From Ilyonectria destructans (Eukaryota; Ascomycota; Sordariomycetes; Hypocreales; Nectriaceae): 64,000 nucleotides of DNA. Made by a program: the position numbers and the translations under genes. Under the pieces are notes generated by a model. It saw only the letters and a program-made list of their open reading frames with translations, did not search any database and was not told the origin of the DNA. Below, one piece after another: positions 36,401-46,850 of the stretch. The stretch is from positions 1,426,001 through 1,490,000 of the forward strand of contig JAHEWK010000002.1 of the NCBI GenBank assembly GCA_020740775.1, read 5' to 3'. The stretch's first letter is position 1, and the number at the start of each line of letters is the position of its first letter.

Positions 36401-36597
36401 TCGTTGGGGATTTTTTCTCTGTTTCTTCCAGGGGGGGCGACACCAGCTCGGGGTCCCTTGGGCTGCCACGCTTGTCTCTGGATAGGTACCCAACCCACCG
36501 AGCGACCTTGTCGACCGAGTTACGAGTTGAGGCCTGGAGGCTCAGCTTTGCCGTGCCCGGTCGGAAGTGAGGGGAGAGGTCCACGGAGTACGGCGTA
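33412..36597. other. Promoter of the DUF8035 gene and gene-free intergenic sequence
   Basis: The first ~1 kb is probably leader and promoter of the DUF8035-type gene (short TGGTGGGATG repeats at about 33636-33662; C/T-rich on the coding strand at about 34140-34400). No ORF beyond that carries a recognisable domain. The stretch ends at the TA target-site duplicate of the inverted-repeat element. Confidence 0.55.
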
Positions 36598-36653
36598 CAG
36601 TGGGTCCGCAAAAGTGACGATCCAACCCCCATTTTACACCAAAACGCTACCTT
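36598..36653 (+). repeat. Left terminal inverted repeat of the MITE
   Basis: 56 bp, identical to the reverse complement of 37014-37069; preceded by TA. Confidence 0.95.
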
Positions 36654-37013
36654 AAAACTCGGCGATAACTTGCTAACTAGCTTATAAAATAGAAGATAAA
36701 ATTTTATCTAAATAGAAAATTACTTAAGGTTTATACTATTTTAAGAACTTTTTTTAATATCTATTTTCCTTACTTTTTAAGAATTTAGACAAATAGAAAT
36801 AAAGTTTTTTTTTCTATCTATCCACTATAAGCCCCCTATAAGCCCACTATAATCTTTTTCTTAAAAAATTCTAATTTTAAAGCCTTATAACTTCTACAGT
36901 CTTTAGTTAAAATAAAATAAAATAAGATATATATTATATTAAGTAACGTTTTAGTATCTAAGCTTTTAAAAGATATAATTTTATTGGTACTTATTTCTTA
37001 ATATATTATTAAA

Positions 37014-37069
37014 AAGGTAGCGTTTTGGTGTAAAATGGGGGTTGGATCGTCACTTTTGCGGACCCACTG
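37014..37069 (-). repeat. Right terminal inverted repeat of the MITE
   Basis: 56 bp, exact reverse complement of 36598-36653; followed by TA. Confidence 0.95.
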
Positions 37070-37071
37070 TA

Positions 37072-38845
37072 GCAGACGTCGCTGGCATGGAGGCGAAATC
37101 TCATCCCATCTCATTCCATGCATCTCAAACGCTGATGCGCATCCCCCGGCAGGGACCAGTCCTCTTCAGACTCTGACTAGTTGCTTCCCCCCCCTCTTAG
37201 ACCCGCAATTGCTGCTTCTCCCCGTCTCGTCCTGAGTCGTATATTCCAATGGCCCGTCTAGACGCCTCAGTGGACGCTTCGGTGGACGCCCATCGGTCTC
37301 CTAGAAGCCCGGCTTCTTCCCGTCTATCACGAGCTGATCGGCGCTGCATGACCGGCAGACTGCAGCATCGCCAGTTCATCGGATCGGCGTTGTCATGAAT
37401 TCTGTCAGCGGTACTCTATCAAATTCCGTTGGGTTCCGGTCTCTGTTCATGTCGGCTCCTTTGGTGTCAGTGAAAATCCTTAGTATCACATATCGTCTAG
37501 ACATGGTTCCGCACGTCTTGGACAGGCTCCCACATTGGGCCACGGCGCCCTCGCCCTCACAGAGCCGCATTGACCCCAAGCGGCGCAGCGCCGTTTCAAC
37601 GACAGCGTAGGTTCCCTCTCGCATGGACTTGCCGCCAGAGACTGCATTGTTGATCTCAGGAGGCATCTCATGCAGCGCAGTCCTTCGGGGAAGGGGGTGT
37701 GTTCCGTCCCGTCAAACGACGCCTAACCAACCAAGCCCGAGCGAGGCACGGCCTCCCGTCTGTCGACTTACAAGTTACATGAAGTTACATGTAGCATCTC
37801 AGGATACCTGCGCTAGAAGACAGCGGAACGGCTTTCAACCTGGTCCCACAGCCGCGTCGCTTACATGGCCTGTCCATCTCTCCATGCGACGGCCGCAAAA
37901 ACCGCAATAGAACCTTGATTTTTTGTCGAGTTGGGCAGGGACAGCTAGTCCATCGCTCAAGGGATCACCCCAGTCGCTTACCCCATCCGCTCCAGCCATG
38001 GGACCCTCTACTTAGCCTCGAGCCCACCTCGCGCCCTTTGGCAAAGGCGAGCGAGGCAAAGTGTCGTTGAGGGGATTGTGCAGCCGACATGTCGAGCACG
38101 ATGAGTTGGCATATCCCTCAAGGCCGAAAAGGCGACGATCAAAAGAAAGTCGGACAACGCCGTAGGTTTGTTCATGTGATTGTTGCCACCTGCGTGTCCT
38201 AAGGACTTCCCCGGATGTGGGGGCTTTCAACTCCAAGATAGTCTAGCGGAATGGACATTAACACCGAGACCGACGAGCTAAGAAGTGCCGTCTGTCTCGG
38301 GCATCTATCTGCTCGCCTTGTGTCGGCGCCTGGAGGAGTGGCCATCTCAGGCTTCGTCGTTGCCACTGGGTTCGAAGAGACCAACTACCCAGCAGCCGTG
38401 GCATCTCACATGGAAGGCTTGCAATCTCTCCGGCAGCTGGTCCTTGCGGACGGAGCAAGGATTCACCCAGAGTAGCCACATGGCTCAGCGCGGACTGACG
38501 GGCCGGGCGGGTTAAGGAAGTAGAAAATATCATTCATATTGCTAACATAGCTGAGAAAGCGTCACTCTCGTTGCCCGTGAGGCTGCGGGATCTCGCACGC
38601 CCCCTCTGCTCGCAATCGACTTGCTCCGCAAATCAGCTCATGCTGCATCATACATCGTCAATATCCAACGACCCGCATTCCTTGGTGTTTCCATTGTGCG
38701 CCCAAGCGTCCATCCACATTGAGTCTCATGTCCCTCACACCGGACGCGGCTCGGCCGAGAAACCCAATTGAGTTAACCACCGTAATGCTTCCAACTGGTT
38801 CTGCTGCAAGTCGCCCAGCTCATATACTCCATGCTAGGCATAATC
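37072..38845. other. Gene-free stretch between the MITE and bleomycin hydrolase
   Basis: About 1.8 kb with short overlapping ORFs (longest about 96 codons, minus strand 37376-37666) that I do not recognise. No splice-linked exons or RNA gene seen. The last ~150 bp are probably the 3'UTR of the protease gene. Confidence 0.5.
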
Positions 38846-40421
38846 TTAAGCCAGAGAACCAATGGGATCCCATAGAGGAAGAACAATGGCCTCCTTCTTG
38901 GTCACATCTCTGACCGCCTTGCTGCAAAAGCGCGGGTCAACCACGACCTGGTACACAAATTCGTCCATCCATGCGTCACTCATGACGAACCAACCCTTTT
39001 CTCCTGCGCTGGTGCCCCAGCTGTTCTGAACTCGCCATCGTACAGGCTTGCCCGTGTCCTCGTCGATGTGTACAGCAGTCAGCACCATCGCGTGGGTCAT
39101 CAAGCTCTCTCCGGTCATCAACCTCTGTGCCTTGTTCATTCCAAGCAGGCTTGTGTTAAAGCCCAGGTCGTAGTTAAAGAGCTCCAGATCCATAATACCG
39201 GACTTCGAGTCACTAAACTGGCCCACATCACTGCCGAAGAAGATGGGAAGACCGGCCTTGAGCATCTTGACGCAAACTCCCTTCATAGTGTCCATGTCAA
39301 CGTTGGTGTAGCTGACTCCGCGGCCACCAACGACGTTTCCAAGTCGAGAAACCTCAAGACGAGTCAAGTAGTCGTGGCGAGGGTCGTTGACGAGAGAAAT
39401 CAGGTTTTCGATGACATTGGCGGTCACAAACTTGTAATCGGGGCTGTAAATATCCTTGGCAAAGTCCTTGGGGTTGGTCTTCAACTGGTGTGCCTTGCCA
39501 TTCTTGTCATTGTACTGCCAAGTAAATGCTTCCTCGGGGTTGGGAGGTGGTCCGAGAAGAAGAGTCATGATGAGTTGAATCTCGCGCATCATCTTATCCT
39601 TGGCCGAGGAGAGGGCCGCAGCAGAAACGCCATTCTTGGAGTTGACCATGGCTCGGAGCTTCAGGGCAAACTCTCGGAGCTTAGTCTGGACGACGCTATT
39701 CAGGACTCCAGAGTTCATAGCATTCCAGCTATCCGGGTAGATGGTCTGAGGGACGAGGCCGTACTTCTCAACGAGGTTGTAGACCATGTCCCACTGGCCG
39801 CCATCGGATACCAGATCGTTCAAAAGCCTCTGGACCAGGCGTCCCTCGAGGTCCTCGCCAGCAGTATCGATGATCTGCTCCAGGAAGAAGTTGGACTTCT
39901 CAAGCTTGTCCCAGTAAAAGAGGTAGGCCTGCGACAGCTCAAAGCTCTCAAGTCCATAGCGCTTCATCAAGGCAATTCGGAAGACGTTGGTAGAGGCGAA
40001 CAACCAGCAGCGTCCGCTAGAGCGCTGGTTTGTAATGGGGTCGCCCTCAACGGGGATCTTGACATTGTAGATCTGCTGGTCCGCAATCTCGGTGGGCAAC
40101 GAAGTGAGGGCCGCTTTAGGGTTCTGGCTGCTCAACGCTGTGAGTGCGAGCCTATTGCAGCAATGTCAGTTCTTGAAGCGAGCGAGCGAGCGAAGTATGC
40201 AGGACTGACTTGTTCTTGGGATCCTTGAGGAAGTCGGCCTGCCAAGACTCTAGGACGTGAACTGGAAGACCCTGGGCCTCTCGGACCAGAGGACCGAGAG
40301 ACTTCTCAGAGTCACTGGCGACCTCGACAAAGTCATCTTGCACTTGAAGGCTGCGGAGACGCTCAATAACGGCCTTTTCGTGCATGGTGGGCTCGACTGG
40401 CTTGGAGGGTTGACCACCCAT
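38846..40421 (-). CDS. Bleomycin hydrolase (papain-like aminopeptidase, peptidase family C1B)
   Basis: Two exons, 40421-40210 and 40151-38846, joined AA|G in phase over a 58-nt intron (GTCAGT...AATAG); 505 aa, close to the family length. It is the cytosolic homohexameric cysteine aminopeptidase (yeast Lap3/Blh1) that trims peptides, detoxifies homocysteine thiolactone and hydrolyses bleomycin. The catalytic triad is visible: Cys119 in QRSSGRCWLFA, His in THAMVLTAVH (about residue 423) and Asn in RVQNSWG (about residue 445). The C-terminus WDPIGSLA matches the family's conserved tail, which occupies the active-site cleft and is trimmed in yeast. The start MGGQPSKP lacks a mitochondrial presequence; it has Gly2, a possible N-myristoylation site. 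No defects seen. Confidence 0.95.
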
Positions 40422-41348
40422 TGTGATGTATAATGATCCGATGTCGGTGTAGGGTAGCAGCTATTGGCAACGTGCGTTCTCTCACACTTGAGAAATCCGC
40501 GCAAGGTGATGCCGTGATGGTGAAGGGAATGGGCTGAGGATGAAAGGAGATAGTGTAGGGTTAAAGAGGGGATGAGGAATGGATGAATGAGGCGTCATCA
40601 AGTGACCTCGTGCGACACGGCACGGCACGCCGAGCGTCCCATCCCTTATCAATCAACACTCGACTCTAGCTAAGTACCCATCTAGGGTTAGTAAGTTCAG
40701 CGCAAGCCTCTAAGTTGGAGGGGCGGGTCATGCGGGACTTTTGTTCTCGTAATGAACCGCTTCGGTCTGCCATGATCAAGAAGGAAGGTTATTGTTTGGG
40801 AAACAGGTATTGGGAAGAATGTAACAAGTGGAGTTCAAAGAAGCTACTGGAATAATCCTAATGTCCTAATATGAATTGCTCTGCTGTAACGGATGATGCT
40901 TCAGAGGACTTGGAACTCAAACTCCGACGCGTGTAGGGTAGCCAGACGTGGTTCAACCCCAGCCTCCTGACAGGGGACAGGCCGTTCGTCTGCCTAAGGC
41001 AGTCTAGTGGGGCAGCACGAAAAGAGGAATGGAGTCGCGTCAAGAACCCGGATGGGATAAAGTCATAACATGATTGGCGGCGAGAAAACAACAAGATACA
41101 GATGACATATGGAATCAATTGTCAAATTACTACAGTTCATGTACAGAACTTCCCATCTACTCAAGACTCCATCTTTCCAATTTCCAACGAGTTTCCAATC
41201 TGATCCAACAACAGTCGACCGCTTTATACATCCCATGATACAAGTTGCACGGGAGCCAGACAACCTGCCCTCCATGTCGAGGAGCCAGAAGCATTGTCAA
41301 GACTCATCGTGGGAAGACGCATGATGCGGCCCCTAAAAATTGACACGC
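40422..41348. other. Promoter of bleomycin hydrolase and 3' region of HEX-1
   Basis: 927 bp between two co-directional minus-strand genes. No ORF or RNA gene is supported. The half next to 41348 is probably the HEX-1 3'UTR; the half next to 40422 is leader and promoter. Confidence 0.6.
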
Positions 41349-43461
41349 TTACAGGCGAGAGCCGTGGATGACCTTCATGTCGACAGCGAGCTCACGGCCA
41401 CCGTCGTTGAGGACGAGGACACGGAGGCTGCCACGGCCGGACTCGAAAGCACTGTTGAGGCGGGTGTACAGGTTGGACTGGTCAATGACGGGGAGACCCT
41501 GCTTGACATCGCCAGTCTCGGTCATGGCGACGATGAGGCCATCCTGCATGTCGAGGACACGGTACTGCTTGAAGACAGGGCCGAGCATGGTCTGGACAAC
41601 AACACTGGGGGCAGGGTTAGAGATGAAAGAGGACTCCTCGTGAAGCTGCTTGGTGAAGAGGTCGACACCAAGGTAGCGGTACTGTCCAGTGGCAGAGGAG
41701 GTGGAGATACGGATGACCTGGCAGGGGCGGCCCTGGAGCATCAGGAAATCACCGAGGCGGATGTGGTGGCAGGGGATGGTGACGGTGTTGGGGAGGCAAG
41801 CATCGGGGTCACCACCGGTGCGGGGTCCGGGGCGGGTGCCGGTGCGGATAATGTCGACCTCAACGCGCTCATTGCCTCGGTGGGCGAACTTATCTGCTAA
41901 CTTGTGAGCTCCAGCACGGAAGGAGTGGTAGTGACCTGTGATGGAGTTAGCATTGGCGTCGTGGAAAAGGAGTGAGGCACCGTTAGAGACCCTTACCGTC
42001 CTCGTCGTAGTAACCCATTTTGCTTGGCTTCTGGGGGCGAGTAAACTTTGCTGGTTCGACGGTCTCTTCAGAGATCTTCAGGTCCTGCTGGTAGCTGGGA
42101 CGAGAAACAGGAGTGTCAACGGTGAACTTGTTGACGTGAGTGGACTGCTTGTGCTGAGGCGGGCAGGGAGCTCGGCCTTCGACAGTGAAGTTGTTGGTCT
42201 CGGTAGTCTTCTCGAAAGAGGAGTACTGAGGGCGAGATGGTTCAACGGTGAAGTTGTTGATCTCGGTCTTCTCAGTGTTCTTGTACTGAGAGGGAGCGGG
42301 GCCTCCTTCAACGGTGTAGTTGTTGACCTGGAAGGTGTCCTGGGTCTGGTACTGAGAGCGGGAAGGGGGGTCGGCAGTGAAGTCGGGCTTGCTGGGACGG
42401 AAACGCTCGCGGTATTGGCGCTCAGCGATGTCAATGGGGGTGGAGTAGTAGGGATGACGGGTGTCGATCTCTACTTGGGTGTGAGAAGTGGTGTATTGAG
42501 AAGCAGGTTCAGGTCTGCGGCGTTCGGGTTAGCTGATGCTTCTGTACCTCGCTTGCGTCTCATATGGCAACGCGGTCCCCACCCCCTGAGGGCCCCACTG
42601 CGAACCTCAGGCCAGACTCAGGCCAGCTGGCGAGGGAACCAAGGGTTGGGAGACCGGGGTGGGAAAAGCAAATTGGGGGATGCGGGCCAAGTGGGCTGGG
42701 CTGGACGGGTCCAGGCCGGGGTTGGGATGGGGTGTGATGAGATGGGATGGCTGGGGAGGAGGCGGGAGGGGGCTGACGCGCGCTTGCGTGGTGGGTGACC
42801 CGGCAAGCGGAGCCCAGGGGGTGCCAATTGATTGAGAAAAGGAAAAAGGGGGGCGGGCTGATGTTTGTTGTTGTTGATGTGTCCCATCCGCTGATCAATT
42901 GCGGTCGGGGAGGATGGGGAGAGAACGGGAGAGGGAGCGGGCGAGGGAGACCGAAATCGGCTGACTTGGAGCCCGCGGAAAGCGGACGCCCAAGTTGCGA
43001 CAAAGCGGGTGCAATGGCGCGCGACATGGCGGCCGAAATAGACACATAGAAAAGATATGTACATACCGACGACGATCCTCACGGACGTATTGCTCAGTCT
43101 GATAATGCTCGTGCTGGTGCTGGTGCTGCTGTTGCTGGTGCTGCTGCTGTTGCTGCTGGACACCGGGACGGCGGTACTGTTCTTCTTCGCGCGTGATTCG
43201 GATCTCTTCCTCGCTGTAGTGGTGCTCTTCGCGAGGAGGAACGACGACTTCAGCGGTGGCGGCGGAGTAAGAAGAGTATTGACCTTCCCGTCCGGCTTTT
43301 GGCTGTAGGGGCTTGATGTCAACCTCCTCGTGGACCTGAGTGGTGGTTGTAGTCTGGGTCTGGGATTCGTGGTCCCGATATGTTGATGGGAAGATGCTGA
43401 AGGGGACGGGGACGCGGGCCTCAAAGTCCAGGTTGACGACTTTTGACGCGAGAGAATCTTC
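41349..43461 (-). CDS. hex1: HEX-1 Woronin body major protein, with a long N-terminal extension lacking an AUG
   Basis: HEX-1 self-assembles into the dense core of Woronin bodies, peroxisome-derived organelles that plug septal pores after hyphal damage. The core protein starts at ATG 42018 (MGYYDEDG), exons 42018-41997 and 41935-41349 joined in phase, 202 aa. It contains VTIPCHHIRLGDFLMLQGRP, YLGVDLFTKQLHEESS and QTMLGPVFKQYRVLDMQDG, and ends SRL, a PTS1 signal. The frame stays open upstream for 297 more codons: 42514 to 42019, then across a clean 552-nt intron (GTATGT...CTAAC...CGCAG) into 43067-43461, where TGA TGA closes it. That extension has repeated NNFTVE/NNYTVE motifs and a Gln/His run but no Met. 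An extended isoform through splicing is known for HEX-1 in other fungi. Here the initiator is unresolved: a missed upstream exon, a non-AUG start (CTG in AACCTGG), or untranslated leader. Confidence 0.92.
42515..43066 (-). other. 552-nt intron in the HEX-1 N-terminal region
   Basis: Donor CG|GTATGT at 43066, acceptor CGCCGCAG at 42515 with AGCTAAC upstream. It joins CG|A CCT GAA in phase. It is long for this window and is the likely place for alternative splicing. Confidence 0.8.
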
Positions 43462-43465
43462 TCAT
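43421..43465 (-). promoter_or_regulatory. Out-of-frame uORF (14 codons) at the 5' end of the HEX-1 extension
   Basis: This is the only ATG on the coding strand between 43067 and about 43700. It reads MRRFSRVKSRQPGL then TGA, out of frame with HEX-1. If the leader starts in the C/T-rich tract at about 43500-43700, ribosomes would meet this AUG first. Confidence 0.5.
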
Positions 43466-46400
43466 CAAGTATGACAAGAAGAATCCTCTGGCTCTTGTTA
43501 CTTAAAACAAAAGTCGAAGAGAGGGGGAAAAGAGACAGAAGACTGGCGATGGTCTTCTTGGAGTCTTTTCTTCCTGTCTGTGGTTGAGGATTCTGGTTCT
43601 GAAGGCTTGAATGTGGATGGAGATAATTGGAGGGAAGGAGAGAGGAGGAGACGAGCTCGGCTTTTGAGGACGGGGGCGGGATTGGACGGGACGCCTACTG
43701 GTTGCGCTTGAGGTGCGTCTGTTGTGAGGTGCGCCGCCGCCGGATTGCTTCGCACAGCTGCCAGTCCACCCGTCAACCAGCGCTCCCCAGCCTCTTCCGC
43801 ATTCCCTCTCGTCTTTCTCGCTCCCTAACCAGTCGAGGGTGTGTCGATTGTCCTCGGCCGGCCAACTCTCAAACGCTCCGCTGCCACTCGTTCTGTTTAC
43901 CTCCTGGGGGGCGCCTTGTTTACTCGTCTCCAACAGGTCTAGCACTCTCCTTAACCCCTGCATTGCGTCGGCCCCACACCTCCCTCCGGGCCCCACCGTC
44001 ATCAGGTACCAGGCCGAGATAGCTACTACGCCGTAGTATTTTCCACATTCGTCCTGTGATTGGATTTTGCAAATTGACTACGCAGTAAAAGCCATGCCGC
44101 TTTTTGAGGCCGCGGATCACAACATTTGCTCGACAGCACACAGCTATCGAGGCTGACCTCGGTCGAACTTTCTAAGCCGGTAGCGTCTCTCACGTGAAGG
44201 GAACAACACAGACAGCGGCCTCATTACAATCACCTGATCACCCTACCCTAAAGCAGCGACCCTCTAACTCTCATTTGAGTCAAGCCCGCCTCCTCCTGCG
44301 TCTCACCAGAGAACAGGCCAGCATTGCGTAGCTCCGGCAGCTCCCCCCCAGCTCCTTTGGTAGCTTCAGCCAGTCGCTAGTCAGCTTTCGCCCAGCTCTG
44401 AGCTCCAGCTGCCAGCTCCCGCGACCCGCGCCGCCCGATGAGACGAGGCCCCCGGCCAGCGGCAACATTATGGGCCATTGCCAGCCACTGGAGAGAGCAT
44501 CATCCCTGGGCAATAGGGATGGGAGATCATCTGTCACCGCAGCGTATCCGCCGTGGCTGGTGGACTCCTCGAACGAGATGAAATACCACCGCGGGCTCCT
44601 CATTTTCCCTGGCCTTGGCTGGCCTGGGCCCGTTGGGTGACCCAGCGCGCAAAGGATCAAATTTGAGTCGCCTTGGGCTGAGCCAGTGGCAGCTGTGGTC
44701 TGACGCCACTGGCAACTATCGCAATCAAGCGAGTGGAGCCACGAGCCGCTCAATGAAAGCGGTACTTTCGGCTGACGGGGTCCCGTAAGAAGTAACTTCG
44801 TACCCGGGTGTGATTGATCACTGATGACAGGGTGTCTGTATCCGCTGTACGAGTGCTGCGATGCGCCGAGTTGGGACACTCAGCTCAGCCAGGTCTCAGC
44901 ACAGATGGATGGCTGGCGAGAATCTGCACAATCGGTTTGCCACCAGCAACTCAATTCGCAGGACCCAGTTGAGGGTGGTGGCCTCGCTATCGCGTGGCTG
45001 GGAGCTCCTTCCGGCATCAGCCTTCCGCTGCCCATTGGCTACCATGTGATTTCCCAACCTCCTCATAATCGGGTCTCTGCCAACGACACCACACATCGAG
45101 CATGCAAGCTTGCTTCGCCTGCAGCGCGACGGGCGGGAGATCAGGCATCTGAGAACTCGTAATGAACCAGTACCGGGTATCGTGGAACATCGCCATTGGG
45201 TCCATCCATATATTTTATGCAAGCGCATTATTTAGTGTACGCGGTGTCAGCCAGGTCGCAGATGAAAACGAGGCGCTACGTCCGGATGGTGGGCTGCGTT
45301 TGGACCTTTGGCGAAGAGGAGGGCGTGCCAAAATCGCCGAGCATCAGAGGCCACATACCAACACGCAATATCGGCCTTAGCTGGGACTCGGTACCACCTC
45401 TGCAAAGCACATTGCAGCTGCAGCCGCGAACTCTGTTGTCGCCGTGCTTGGGCATCGTGCTTCCCAGCATCCAGCATAGCATCCAGCCTCCTCAATTCTG
45501 GCCCAGCCGGCTCGGCAGCCTGCGTCGTTGCGTCACTATGGTTATGATCAGCATCAGCAAGGTTCCGCTTCACCGCTGGCCGTGTCTCGGTTCCCAATTG
45601 CCCACATGTCTTGGACCAGGAAGCAATTTTCCCGCACAGGACACCGTACGTACAAGTACAGGCTGTGGTCCCTCCTTGCAATAAACTAGCGACATAGGCA
45701 CGTCCTTCTCATCTCAACCTAACACGAACATATCCAGGGCCCCCAAGCAATAACGTGCGGAATACAGCCAGACCTAATGAGCCAAGACCCAGCTCAGGGG
45801 TCTCGGCTTCCAGTTGCTGTGACAACGGGGAAGATCCCAGCCGCCCGCTGACACAATTCCGGGTGGTGTGGGGTCAGGGACGGCCTCCAGAGCGCCTGGA
45901 GAGAGACCGGGGCGTGCTAGGCTTTGGCGATCACAAGCTTCCTTTTGCTAGTTCGACTGGTCGCGTCTCGTACACGGCCGGCCTGGCCGCGTGTGGATGC
46001 ATGTTGACGACGCGTCTGTCAAATTCGGCGAGCTGCTCGTTTGTTACTATTCTCGGAGGCAATTGTGATTGTAATGTGACTTGGAGAAGAACCTCGGTCA
46101 TCCGGCAGCATCTGATGTCCCGCGGCACGCGGCCCACGCCATCTGAAGTAAACATAGACACGGGGGGCGCCAAAGCCGGCGTCCGAGACAAACCTGGGGC
46201 AACATATCCCCAGACGCCTAGGTTGCTGTTCCAGGATTGTCAGAGCGCCCGCTCAATTCTCTAGAAATGACATGAGATGACAGGAGATGATGAAACAGCA
46301 CAGCTTCGCATTCCTCAAGAAGGAAAATCGCCGCCTAATCTAATCTCTTGCATGTTGTGGCTCCCTCCCAGCTGCAGGCTGATGCTGCCGTGACATCTGC

Positions 46401-46850
46401 AGCTGGCGGTGCTTCTGCTGATCAAGCTTCGGCACCGCATTTCGTGGCGTCAGATCACTCCGGATAAACACCGCTTCGGTAGTTGTGCCTAGGCCAAGAA
46501 CACAGCCAAGAGCATTGCGTTCCAGAGAATGGCGGGGAGCTCGAGATTTCCTGCCCATGGCTGTTCCCTAGGTCAATTGGTCTGAAATTGAATTCGATTC
46601 ACATACAATGTAAAACTATGATGGCGATTGCCGCATTGAAGTCGGATTTGGCCGGCGTGGCCTTCTCGTACAAAAACCCACACAGTTACTTCGTTGGCCA
46701 CGTGACGTGATGTCACATCGCGATGGAATCGTGCCCCGCGATGACGGCTGATTGCCCCACGTTGACTCGCCTCTGCCAGACTGTGAATTTCAGCCCTTCG
46801 GCACGGAACGTCTGGATTAAGCTGGCTAGTCTTAGGAAGCGCAATCCAAA
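43466..46850. other. Divergent intergenic region between HEX-1 and Rqc2
   Basis: About 3.4 kb. The HEX-1-proximal 250 bp are C/T-rich on the coding strand (leader and promoter). The rest has only unrecognised short ORFs on both strands. No tRNA or repeat of note. The last bases before 46851 (GCAATCCAAA then ATG) are the Rqc2 leader. Confidence 0.6.

Larger units (their letters stand above)
36598..37069. mobile_element. MITE of Tc1/mariner type, 472 bp, perfect 56-bp terminal inverted repeats, TA target duplication
   Basis: Left end 36598-36653 and right end 37014-37069 are exact reverse complements, beginning CAGTGGGTCCGCAAAAG. The dinucleotide TA flanks both ends (36596-36597 and 37070-37071). 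The interior is strongly AT-rich with TTAA/TATA words and no ORF, so there is no transposase. TA duplication and a CAGTGGG-type terminus fit the Tc1/mariner superfamily and resemble, but do not exactly match, the mimp elements of Fusarium, which carry GCAA two bases after CAGTGGG; here there are three. The AT-rich core suggests RIP of related copies, while identical ends suggest recent movement or selection on transposase binding. It must be moved by a transposase encoded elsewhere. Confidence 0.93.

Noticed and set aside
37376..37671. 96-codon minus-strand ORF next to the MITE
   Set aside because: It looks somewhat protein-like but has no recognisable family, no splice-linked neighbours and an overlapping ORF in another frame; not enough to call a gene.
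39068..40228. 386-codon plus-strand ORF
   Set aside because: It is fully antisense to bleomycin hydrolase, has no recognisable motif, and arises from codon bias of the real gene.
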